Assembly (NCBI GenBank): GCA_030043495.1
Contig: JASHXO010000213.1
Span: 1 to 10,407 of the forward strand
From: Candidatus Rhabdochlamydia sp.
Lineage (GTDB): Bacteria > Chlamydiota > Chlamydiia > Chlamydiales > Rhabdochlamydiaceae
Length of the DNA: 10,407 nucleotides
Direction of reading: 5' to 3'
This document shows, one piece after another, positions 1 through 7,800 of this stretch. The translations under genes were made by a program, and so were the position numbers. Every line of letters starts with the position of its first letter. Position 1 is the first letter of the stretch. Below the pieces are notes generated by a model that was not told where the DNA came from, did not search any database, and saw nothing but the letters and a program-made list of their open reading frames with translations.

Positions 1-180
1 TCTGAGGTTTGCCAAGTGTTTAAGTTGGTTCGAAAACGATGGATGGTTGAGAGGTCTTTTGCTTGGCTGAAACGCAGATGCCGACGGTTGCTTTTGAGGT
101 GGGAACGTATAGCTAAAATATGGAAAGGTTTTGCTGTGATGGGGCTGATTTATACGTGGCTTAAAAATTTATTCGGATAG
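1..180 (+). CDS. IS5-family transposase, C-terminal end (partial, cut by window start)
   Basis: Frame 1 is open from the first base to a TAG at 178-180 and gives 59 residues. They contain the block RWMVERSFAWLKRRCRRL and then RWERIAKIWKGFAVMGLIYTWL. This is the C-terminal signature of IS5/IS1031-type DDE transposases (W-x-VER-x-FAWL-x(3)-RRL...YER), in which the E of VERSF is the third catalytic acidic residue. These enzymes cut and rejoin the ends of their own insertion sequence. The first two catalytic aspartates would lie outside the window, so whether the whole gene is intact cannot be judged. No clear right terminal repeat or target duplication could be set in the bases that follow. The family call is firm and the subgroup is not. 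Confidence 0.85.
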   Translation, partial: SEVCQVFKLVRKRWMVERSFAWLKRRCRRLLLRWERIAKIWKGFAVMGLIYTWLKNLFG

Positions 181-193
181 GTTCATTTGAGCT

Positions 194-236
194 GAAGGCA
201 GGAACTCAGCCTTCCCAGTCCAGTTTCTCCTTTTTT
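194..236 (+). terminator. Possible terminator or IS end hairpin after the transposase
   Basis: GAAGGC (194-199) and GCCTTC (209-214) form a 6-bp stem with a 9-base loop, 13 bases after the transposase stop. A T-rich tract (TTTCTCCTTTTTT) ends near 236, but it starts about 10 bases past the stem, which is far for a classical intrinsic terminator. The repeat could instead belong to the right end of the insertion sequence. Confidence 0.35.
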
Positions 237-407
237 ATAAAGTGCCTTATAATGATCAGTAAAGTCTTTCTTATTTTTTAAACATTTAATTTCAAATTGA
301 ATTGACATTTTTAATTAAAATTTTTATTATTAATTTAATTATAACAATATACAATATTAAATTAAAGTATTTATTTTAAAAACAAAGTGTTTTATCCCGC
401 TTCTGCT
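237..407. other. AT-rich gap without a gene
   Basis: This stretch is almost only A and T, with many stops in all frames and no coding signal that I can see. Its one recognisable element is a promoter-like pair on the + strand (302-330), listed separately. It separates the IS5 remnant from the terminator of the F-box-like gene and is probably neutral sequence left between inserted elements. Confidence 0.6.
302..330 (+). promoter_or_regulatory. Sigma70-type promoter-like site, + strand
   Basis: TTGACA (302-307), a 17-base spacer and TATTAT (325-330) match the bacterial consensus 6/6 and 5/6. No + strand gene follows, because the next gene is on the other strand. AT-rich DNA produces such matches by chance, so use in the cell is uncertain. 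If active, the transcript would run into the hairpin at 416-460. Confidence 0.35.
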
Positions 408-460
408 AAAAAAATGTTTCTCTTTTGATATCAATAAGTTATTGAAAATCAAAGAGAAAC
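408..460 (-). terminator. Intrinsic terminator of the F-box-like gene
   Basis: GTTTCTCTTTTGAT (416-429) pairs with ATCAAAGAGAAAC (448-460), giving 13 bp with one bulged base. CAATAA/TTATTG inside it extends the stem. On the - strand the stem is followed at once by A and seven T (414-408), the layout of an intrinsic terminator, 28 bases beyond the stop of the F-box-like gene. On the + strand the same stem is followed by TTTTTT at 473-478, so it may act in both directions. Confidence 0.72.
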
Positions 461-488
461 AAGAATAAGAAATTTTTTAAAGTTCTTT

Positions 489-857
489 TTAAACGTGAGG
501 GCTAAACCGTGTAGTTGTAATAACTTTTCCGGTATGATCAACTAGATTAAATCTCCAAGGGGTGTTTGGATCTTCAACCCATTGCTTTAATGACTTAGCG
601 CCTACTTCGATCACTTTATCTAAGCTTTCCTCATGTGTAACAATATGAGTATAAGCGCAAACTTTGCCAAAGTTAACGGCATTTTTTGCTGCTTCAACCT
701 TATTGTTCCCCGTAGCGATAAATTCTGCAATATTCACTAAGACCTCAATAGGGCAACGAAGAAAATCTGGAGAATGTCCAGGCTGGTTCTGTCTTACATT
801 ACCAACAGCTTGAGCTGTCAGCACATGGGGTTGCTGAAATGTTGCTTGTACGGCCAT
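489..857 (-). CDS. Small F-box-like domain protein, candidate secreted effector
   Basis: The product is about 122 residues. The middle matches the F-box pattern (L-P-x-E-v-L-x-x-I-x-x-f, then l-x-x-V-C-k-x-w/f-x-x-l-x-x-d-e-x-l-w). FLRCPIEVLVNIAEFI supplies the first half and VNFGKVCAYTHIVTHEESLD the second, with a slightly long linker. F-box domains bind Skp1 and recruit targets to eukaryotic SCF ubiquitin ligases. In bacteria they occur mainly in host-directed effectors of Legionella and of amoeba symbionts, including Parachlamydiaceae. No LRR or other target-binding repeats follow; the C-terminus is short and holds W, F and a HTGKVITTTRF segment. There is no signal peptide or membrane segment. 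The ATG at 857 has AAGG five bases upstream; a GTG at 863, also in frame, would add two residues. The gene stands alone, with its own promoter-like site and terminator, between IS remnants. The assignment rests on a short degenerate motif, and delivery to the host is inferred. Confidence 0.7.
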   Translation of the reverse strand: MAVQATFQQPHVLTAQAVGNVRQNQPGHSPDFLRCPIEVLVNIAEFIATGNNKVEAAKNAVNFGKVCAYTHIVTHEESLDKVIEVGAKSLKQWVEDPNTPWRFNLVDHTGKVITTTRFSPHV

Positions 858-919
858 ATTCACCTTACCTTTTATTCGAGATGGTTATTATTTTTTTATT
901 TATTTCTCGAACATCTTTA

Positions 920-948
920 AGTATATTAAATTTTTAAATAAAATGCAA
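920..948 (-). promoter_or_regulatory. Promoter-like site of the F-box-like gene
   Basis: Read on the - strand, TTGCAT (948-943), a 17-base spacer and TATACT (925-920) form a sigma70-like pair with a 5/6 -10 box and a weak 3/6 -35 box. It lies about 60 bases upstream of the start codon and would leave a 5' leader of roughly 50 bases ending in AAAAGGTAAGG. The surrounding DNA is very AT-rich, so chance matches are possible. Confidence 0.5.
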
Positions 949-983
949 AAAAATTTTAAAAACTGTAGGCGTTTTTTAGAAAT

Positions 984-997
984 GTCACTTTAGTGAC
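984..997. repeat. Short perfect inverted repeat GTCACT-TT-AGTGAC
   Basis: Two 6-base arms flank a 2-base centre, 26 bases upstream of the decayed transposase start. It could be an operator-like dyad or part of the left end of the old insertion sequence. No second copy is seen to decide this. Confidence 0.4.
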
Positions 998-1022
998 TAG
1001 AAGTTATTGATAATCAGGGGTG

Positions 1023-1235
1023 ATGATAACAGAGAGGAGAATCCCAATAAGTCAGAAAGAATTGAGTCGATATGAAATATTAACCAAGATCCATGAAAGA
1101 GGCGCAAAAAGTAAGTAACAATTTTTCGTAGACGCACTCTTAGTAAGCAGCAAAACCATTCGTTTGTCAAAAACTCTTAAGAATGAATGAGTTGCTGGCA
1201 TGGTCTTCAAGAAAGCCAGCATCAAAAGTAATCAC
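1023..1235 (+). pseudogene. Decayed ISNCY-like transposase N-terminus
   Basis: From the ATG at 1023 the frame reads MITERRIPISQKELSRYEIL and continues TKIHERGAKSK, then stops at TAA 1116. The same frame goes on with QFFVDALLVSSKTIRLSKTL then KNE, TGA at 1188, VAGMVFKKASIKSNH, and TAA at 1236. This follows the N-terminal helix-turn-helix of ISNCY-type transposases (an ERR-I-x-M/I-S-x-K-E-L start, then an A-x-L-L-x-V-S-x-R-T-I-R-x-L helix and a KNEG-x-AGLV stretch). The TGA at 1188 stands where a glycine codon (GGA) is expected, one base away. Decay has been by substitution, with no frameshift in about 210 bases. The catalytic core is absent, since recB ends at 1269 on the other strand. The piece cannot make an active enzyme. 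The family call is from remembered motifs. Confidence 0.65.
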
Positions 1236-1255
1236 TAACAACCCCTCAAAAGGGG
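1193..1255 (-). terminator. Two stem-loops beyond the end of recB, possible terminator
   Basis: CCCCT (1242-1246) pairs with AGGGG (1251-1255) over a 4-base loop. TGCTGGC (1193-1199) pairs with GCCAGCA (1215-1221), with a further TTC/GAA inside. Both lie within 80 bases downstream of the recB stop on the - strand. Neither is followed by a good T-run on that strand (TTGTTAG after the first), so intrinsic termination would be weak. They overlap the transposase relic and may be accidental. Confidence 0.3.
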
Positions 1256-1268
1256 GCAAAAAGCAAGT

Positions 1269-4200
1269 TTAGTTTAAGTCTTTGAACAACTCAGGAACAA
1301 AATGATAGGCCGCTTTGCCGCGGATAAAATAATAAATGGCTCCTCCAAAGCACTCGGTAAAAGAACGGTTGTCAAATAGCTTTACATAACGCTCCAATGC
1401 TGCGGCATAGATCGAAGCTTGCAAGAAATAATCGTGATTGCGCATCACCTGTATGATTTTTTCCTGGGTATAGTCTTCATCCGAGGGCCCGAGATAGTTG
1501 CTTTTCCAATCAAGAAGGTAATATTTTCCTCCATATTCAAATAACAGATCGCAAAATCCTTTCATCATTCCTTTCGTAATCGGGAAAAAAAATTCCATCT
1601 CCTGTTGCATTTGGCCGCCTGGCACATCCGAGAGCGAAAAATCGCAAATTAATTTCTTTTTTAAAAGCTCGATGACCCACGGGAGAATAACCGGTCTCCA
1701 TTCTTCTAAGGAAGAGAAAGTAATCTCTTCGTCGATTAATCCTTTCAGTGCAGTTTCATCAAGAGGATGATGGAAATTTCGTTTGAAAACCTTTTCAAAC
1801 AGATGATGAAGAAGATGTCCAGTCTCACTTCCCAGAGGCATTGCGTGCGGTGAAAAGGGGGCTTCCAGGATCGGCTTTAATGCCTTATTAGAGGGTTCTT
1901 TTTTCGCCAAGGTAGAAAAAGAGAAGAATTGCTCATCGTAACGGGGGATGTCGAGAGGTTGCGGTGGAATGAGCTCAATAGCAGCGTTTGTTTTAGCGTA
2001 GGAAACATCGGACGTCTCTTCGAGAAGGCGATATTGGATTTGAGGAGAAAGAGTGTCGAGGGCCTGCGTAACACGAGCAAGATTGAGAAACTGAGCAGAA
2101 TGATAGAGCTCACGATAGGTCGCAGGCTTTTGATCTAATCTCGCAAAGAATAGCTCGATGGCAGAAGCCTCTCCAGCAGCGATGGGTTTTTGCTCTTCAT
2201 CGATAACAAGAGGAACATAAAGTCGCTTTTTCGCGCGCGTCAGGGCAACGTAAAGCTGGCGCATCTTTTCCGCATCTTGTTCTTCAAGTGACATCTGGCA
2301 TACAGAATCTTCGGCATCGAAAGTTGTCATCATGCTGCACCCGTTTTTCTTGATGACCATTTGCTCTGAAGGCTTATGGCGAGAAACTACGCCTAAGGCA
2401 AAAACAGTATCGAATTCAAGTCCTTTACTCATGTGCATGGTCATCACCGTAACACTACCTCTTTCCTCATGAGGAGAAATTCTCAAGCGATTGTCATCGC
2501 GCTCAGCTTCAATGGCGATCTGTTCCAAAAAGCTAAGATAAGAGCTTCCTTTCAAGTTGCGAAACAATGCCTCTTCGATGATCAGCTCAGACAATTTTCT
2601 CAAATCGAGATAAAGCGAAACTTCGCCGCGGCGAAGCATCTCTTCAAGCAAGGTAGAAGGAGAATTGTCCCAATGGGTATTCAATAACGTTTGAAAGAAG
2701 ACACCGAATCCCTTTTCAAAAAGAACAAATTGCAACGATTGGATCTGAGCTTTTGCTTGAAGCAGAGAAACGTCCTCGAGCCCCTTTGAAATTTGCTCGA
2801 TGTTCCACGCGATGAGGGGTCCACCGAGGGCAGCTTTGATCTTGCCGATATCATAAGGAGAGCAGACAGCGCTGAGCAACTCTTTGAGCGCAAAATAAGC
2901 AATCGAATCCGTGATCACACCTGCCCGCTTAGAACTAACAGGGATACCATGCGTTTTAAGATAGTCGACGATCTCCTTTGCCATGTACCGATCTTTGATC
3001 AAAATGGCGATCTCTTGGTACTCGACACCCTGACAATGCAAAGCGAAGATTTCTGAGGCTATGAACGGGAAGATTTTTTTCTTTAGCATGTCCTGCGTAG
3101 GGAATTTTTGACTCCTCCCTCTTTTGTCCACAGCAATGAAAAACTGCAGGGGAATTTCAGAGTCATTTGCTCGGCAAACAGCACCTGCTTTGACGGGCAT
3201 CACTTCCAGGGTCTCATTATTGCGCGGCAGCGACATCCAATCGCCCTGCACGCAAGCAAAGAGATGATTGAGGGCTTCAACGAGAAGGGCAGTTGAGCGG
3301 TAATTCGTGTCGAGATATTTCTTTGAGGCAGGGCCCATTGCCTTTGCGGCATCGAGATAAGTGTAGACATCTGCATTGCGAAAAGCATAGATCGACTGTT
3401 TTGGATCGCCGACCAAACAGATTGCCTCGAGCTGTGCCAGAAATAATTTCTGAAAAATACTCCACTGGACAGGATCGGTGTCTTGAAATTCATCAATAAT
3501 TGCAGCGCGATATTTTTGGCGGACGCATTCGACAAACCGAGCGGACTCGGCCGCTCTTTCTACTTTGAGCAAAAGATCATCGGGAGAAAATTTTTCTTTT
3601 TTTTCTAATAGTATTTGGCTTTTCATTTTGAGATCTCTTGCAAGCCGAAGAAAAATTGCAGAGGAATCCTTTGCCCTTTCAATAATCGGGAGCAATGTTC
3701 GCCTGAGATTTTCAAAAAGACCTGGATAATGTAATTTATCGGGAGTTTTGGCTCGGACTTTAATGTATTCAGGCCCCATTTTGGCGAGAAAGAACTCTCC
3801 TTTTAGCAACCTGTCAAACTGGACGGGATCGCATTTCTTAGATTCAAGAATCTCTCCGAGCAATTCGATCTGTTTTATGACTTCCTTATCATCCATTTTC
3901 TTGAATGCTTGCCGTAGAAGATCGATATCGGATTTAAATCTTCCTTTTTCCACGACCTGAAAAGAACCTATTTCTTTGTTAAAGATTTCCAGCAACTCAC
4001 CAAAATTTAAAAGAGGAGCGATCTGTTTGCTATTGCTCGTTGCTTCAACTAAGGCCGAAATCAATTTCCGATGATTCCCCCGATATTTATTGAACAATAG
4101 CTTGATTTGAGTAGGGCTGAAATACGGCGATGCCACATCCTCTTTCAAGTGATCTTTAATCATTTTTTCCAAAAGAGAAAGATGCTCTTGCTTCTCAGGA

Positions 4201-4631
4201 TGGGAAATTTCAAACCCAACATCTGCTTCAAAAGCAAATTCATTTAAAATACGATGGCAAAACCCATGTAGGGTATAAATTTGCGCGGAATCGTAATTGA
4301 TCAGAGCCGCTTCAATTTTCTCGGATGCTTCTTTAATGGTTTTTTCGCCCTGTTCATAAATGGCTTTCAAATAATCTATAGAAGGAGAATTTTGAAGTTC
4401 AGTTTTAGTGCGCAATAGATTGGAAAGGATCCTCTTCTTGAGCTCTCGCGTCGCCGCACGAGTAAAGGTGACGATGAGAATTTGTTCGATGGAAAAAGAT
4501 GATTTTCCTTCGATAAGCAAACGCGTGACGATATGCTCTATGGCAAATGTTTTACCAGTGCCTGCGGACGCTTCCAAAAAATGGTGATCAAAAACATTGA
4601 GATCACGGCTTAATACATCAAAAATCATCAT
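1269..4631 (-). CDS. recB: RecBCD helicase-nuclease subunit beta, RecB
   Basis: RecB is the 3'-5' helicase and only nuclease of RecBCD, which processes double-strand breaks for RecA. The 1120 residues (E. coli RecB is about 1180) show the full UvrD/SF1 set: Walker A ASAGTGKT (21-28), motif Ia VTFTRAAT (54-61), LHGFCHRIL (121-129), Walker B IIDEFQDTDP (378-387), motif III LVGDPKQSIYAFR (406-418), DTNYRS (441-446), TVMTMHMSKGLEFD (728-741) and YVALTRAKKRLYV (794-806). The C-terminal nuclease is complete: H942 in GHLLHHLFE, D1028 in GFCDLLF, D1041 and K1043 in LLDWKSNYLG, and Q1071-x3-Y1075. The LEASAGTGKT start favours RecB over AddA. Two ATGs stand in tandem at 4631 and 4628. GGAAGG (4639-4634) is only two bases from the first but five from the second, so 4628 is the likelier start. 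It is co-directional with recC, with a 166-bp inserted element between them. Confidence 0.96.
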   Translation of the reverse strand: MMIFDVLSRDLNVFDHHFLEASAGTGKTFAIEHIVTRLLIEGKSSFSIEQILIVTFTRAATRELKKRILSNLLRTKTELQNSPSIDYLKAIYEQGEKTIKEASEKIEAALINYDSAQIYTLHGFCHRILNEFAFEADVGFEISHPEKQEHLSLLEKMIKDHLKEDVASPYFSPTQIKLLFNKYRGNHRKLISALVEATSNSKQIAPLLNFGELLEIFNKEIGSFQVVEKGRFKSDIDLLRQAFKKMDDKEVIKQIELLGEILESKKCDPVQFDRLLKGEFFLAKMGPEYIKVRAKTPDKLHYPGLFENLRRTLLPIIERAKDSSAIFLRLARDLKMKSQILLEKKEKFSPDDLLLKVERAAESARFVECVRQKYRAAIIDEFQDTDPVQWSIFQKLFLAQLEAICLVGDPKQSIYAFRNADVYTYLDAAKAMGPASKKYLDTNYRSTALLVEALNHLFACVQGDWMSLPRNNETLEVMPVKAGAVCRANDSEIPLQFFIAVDKRGRSQKFPTQDMLKKKIFPFIASEIFALHCQGVEYQEIAILIKDRYMAKEIVDYLKTHGIPVSSKRAGVITDSIAYFALKELLSAVCSPYDIGKIKAALGGPLIAWNIEQISKGLEDVSLLQAKAQIQSLQFVLFEKGFGVFFQTLLNTHWDNSPSTLLEEMLRRGEVSLYLDLRKLSELIIEEALFRNLKGSSYLSFLEQIAIEAERDDNRLRISPHEERGSVTVMTMHMSKGLEFDTVFALGVVSRHKPSEQMVIKKNGCSMMTTFDAEDSVCQMSLEEQDAEKMRQLYVALTRAKKRLYVPLVIDEEQKPIAAGEASAIELFFARLDQKPATYRELYHSAQFLNLARVTQALDTLSPQIQYRLLEETSDVSYAKTNAAIELIPPQPLDIPRYDEQFFSFSTLAKKEPSNKALKPILEAPFSPHAMPLGSETGHLLHHLFEKVFKRNFHHPLDETALKGLIDEEITFSSLEEWRPVILPWVIELLKKKLICDFSLSDVPGGQMQQEMEFFFPITKGMMKGFCDLLFEYGGKYYLLDWKSNYLGPSDEDYTQEKIIQVMRNHDYFLQASIYAAALERYVKLFDNRSFTECFGGAIYYFIRGKAAYHFVPELFKDLN

Positions 4632-4644
4632 TACCTTCCGACAC

Positions 4645-4810
4645 TATACCGAAAATGATTCAAAAGTTGGGAACTTGGCAAGGCAGCTGCACAAATTTTT
4701 TGTCTGGAATGAGCGGCCATTGTGCAAACACAAGGCGCGAGTGAAGACAAAAAATGTGCTGCATAGCCAACATAGTCAAAAAAACCAACTTTTGAATCAT
4801 TTTCGGTATA
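4645..4810. mobile_element. MITE-like palindromic element between recC and recB
   Basis: The ends are a perfect 26-bp inverted repeat, 4645-4670 and 4785-4810, starting TATACCGAAAATGATTC. Inside, GCAGC..ACA..TTTTTTGTCT (near 4683-4704) is mirrored by AGACAAAAAATGTGCTGC (near 4745-4762). The centre folds as GCC-a-TTGTG (4716-4724) against CACAAGGC (4729-4736). The whole 166 bases is thus one long imperfect hairpin with no transposase gene. The outer TA on both sides fits a TA target duplication, as made by IS630/Tc1-mariner enzymes, leaving 24-bp terminal repeats beginning TACCG. The right arm holds the last codons and stop of recC, while the recB ribosome site (4634-4639) lies just outside the left arm. 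It is likely a non-autonomous mobile element. It could attenuate recB transcription, which is inference. Confidence 0.82.
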
Positions 4811-7800
4811 ACAATGGTGCAAAAACCTTTCGTAAAGGCGCGCTCCAAAAGGCAAAAGTTCCTTTAGGGTCGAACAAGCCTTGCCGACGCTGTAAATAAT
4901 TTAGATAGGAATCTTCATGGCTCAACGCCTTAGACATCGCTTTCGAAAAATCCGCTTCCGTTTTTTGTAATAAAGCAGTTGCCCAGTCGGGCATCAATGG
5001 TGAGGGAAAGGTCTTGGCGATGAGAAAATATTCAAGATAAGAAGATAAGGCCGCTTTCACGTCAGATACAGAAAGCTCGAGCTCATCTCCATTTTTTGTT
5101 AGGAGGAGTTTCGCGTTTTTGGATTCCAAATACAAATAAATAAGATAGAGCGGCCATGCTTTGATTAGATCTTTTAAATCACTTTCCCCATGAAAAAGCA
5201 GTCCTTTTGGAGTGATATCATCAAGCTTGCCTACAATGTAAATCTTCTTAGAACAGCTCAAAGGAATGAGCAGCGGAGGCAAAATCGTCTCGTTTTTCTC
5301 ATGCTCGCGGCAGTACGAACAGAAATGGATAGAGCTAATTTCTTCAGGATGCACTCCAAAAGCATTTAAATGATGTAAGAGACCGCTGACCTCTTCCTCA
5401 AGATCTTGCCAGGCGACATCCTGGAATAGCCCGCTGGGAAGCTTGCCCTCAGCTCGTAATTGGCGGATGGTCTGCGCAAGCGTTGTCTTTAAAGCCTTTT
5501 TACGCAGGACTGATTTACGCAAAAAAGAAACGAGAAATTCCTTCTCTTCCTCATCTTCCTCCTCTTTGAGATAAATCTTTAACACCTCGTTAAAATAAAA
5601 TTGTAAAGGATGGCGTGCCAATTTCTTGAGCTGACGGATATCGATAACGATCTCTTCATCACAACCTGGAGACGTATTCAATGTCGAGCCAATTGCAATT
5701 GGCCTCAGATTCGAATGAATAAATGGATTAGGCTCAACATGGGGAAAATAATGAGCTTTCGCCGCGAGAAAATCACTTTCAGACCATTTTTTTATTTTTC
5801 CATCTGTTGAAAAATAGATACGATCAAACGGAAAAGCTGGATGATCGAGATGTGATATCCCCGATGTTATGCCGCTCTTACAAAGATATTGGTTCAACTC
5901 TTCGATCAAAATCGAAGGCCCTTGCGGTTTTCCATCTTCGGAGTTAAGACGCTGATAACTAAAAATGAGGTAATCGCGCGCCTTAATGAATAAATCGAGA
6001 AAGAGGGCACGGTCCTCATCCGTTTGGCTGGGAACATAATCACTTGCTTTAAACTTGCTCATTTCGCAGAGAGAGCGATAAAAATCCAATCGAGGGAAAA
6101 TTCCTTCATCCATTCCTAAACACCACAAAATCCTCGCAGCTCTGATGTTACCTTGGTGCAAAGATGTAAAAGTAACTTTTTGCAATTGTGGAGAAGAAAT
6201 TTCGCCAGATGGGTTTTGAGCGAAATGATGAAGGATGCGCTCGATGGATTCGAAATTCCAAACCTGAGATTTCAGACTGCGACATGATAGGGAAAGTGCG
6301 CGGAGTTGCTGAAAAAATGATTCCTTTTCCCATTCTAAATGAAAATATTTGTCGGCCATTTGCAAAAAAATTTCCAGCCATTCGCCTGCGCTTTTTTTTC
6401 CAGAGAGCAAGGAAAGATCATTTTTAATTTTTTCAAACAGCTCAAGAAAACGGCTGAATAGATCGATTTCTGATTGAGGAATGCTAGCGATTGGCCAGGA
6501 TTGAAGAACGCCTTCTTGGAAAGAAGGAGATTCTTCGTTGGTTAAGGGCGAGCGCTCTTCGGCTCCCGAGAAGATAGATAACTCGACTGACTCGACCCTA
6601 AAGGGACAGGATTGCCCTCGAGCGTGTCGATCAAAGTCGGCACTTCTAGCTGGAATAAGCGTTAATCCATAGAGAAGGCGGTCGATGCCCACTTCCCAGC
6701 TATTAGAATGCCCGGAGAGTTTCTCTCGAATTTCAGCTTGTTTGAGCCATTTGCACAATTGATGGATTTCATCGAGGGCAAACCCATTTTTTTCCATAAA
6801 GGGAATGCACTGCAATAATTTCACCACCTCGGAAAAAGCAAAACGTTCCTCTTTAAGCTTGAGCAGCTGAAGAAATCCCTGGACGGTTTGACTGGTAGTG
6901 GAAATGGGAATTCCATGAATGGCAAAAGGGAAGGCGCTTTGTGCAAAGATGATTTGTATATAGGGAGCATAAAGTGCGATGTCAGGGCTTGCAATCAGAA
7001 TTTCCCGAGGCATGATGGGATCGCCTTTCTGCGCATGGGCTTGGAGCAAAGTCTCGAGAACGTCGCGCAAAATTTCCACTTCTCTTAAGCGAGAAGTTGC
7101 ACTGTGCGTCTGAATAGAATCATCGAGCTTAAAAGGCGCAATTTTCTCCAGTGTCAGCATGGATTTTTTCAACTCAGCAAGCAAAGTTCTTTCTTGCGGT
7201 CCCTGATAAGCTTCTTCTTCGTTAAGCTCGAAAGAATCTAAAGACTTGAGCATCTCTCTTCCGAGTTTTCCCCAATTGCCAAGAAGTGGGTGACCTTGTT
7301 GCATATAGTGATCGATTTCTTCGCGAAAGATCTCTTTAGCTCCTTTCCCTTTCAAGGCCTTGCGGGTAAAGAGGCGCTCTTTGTCGGAGGTCGTATCTTC
7401 CCAAAAAAAGGCGCTAGGAGAGAGCTGATAAAGCGTTGCTTTGCAAGAAGAAAAAAACGAAAGATAAACAGGGGCAATATAAGAAAAGCCAAAGAGTGCG
7501 ATCTTCCCGGACAGCTGTGCTATTGGAATGGATTTGAGAGCATCTAAGGGATAAGTCCAAGGAGATTGATCAGAAAAAATCTCATGCCATAGGGCTTGCT
7601 GCCATCCCTGATTTTTTCCCTTCAGCCATTTTGGCAAAAAGGATGCCCCATAAAGTCCATATCGGGCATAAAGTTTTGCGAGATGCTCACTTAGCGAAGA
7701 GATGCGTTTCTGTACTTTTTCTTCGTAGCCTACATCGAGGTATCTAATCAGGGGTTCATGATTCTTTTTTTCTGAAAAAAAACGATACAATTTTTCTTCG

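Noticed and set aside
984..997. GTCACTTTAGTGAC as a certain left end of the ISNCY-like element
   Set aside because: Without the opposite end or a second copy it cannot be told from an operator or chance dyad; kept only as a short repeat.
1929..3056. Several + strand frames of 60-90 codons opposite recB
   Set aside because: They are antisense shadows of a highly conserved gene, with no domain signatures.
3200..3535. Overlapping 111-codon frame inside recB
   Set aside because: It is an out-of-frame shadow across conserved RecB helicase motifs III and IV; the composition is arginine- and serine-rich and no protein family is recognisable.
4597..4899. Open frames of 100 codons (+) and 74 codons (-) across the recC-recB junction
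   Set aside because: They arise from the palindromic element, which is open on both strands, plus read-through into recB and recC antisense; no ribosome site or independent coding signal supports them.
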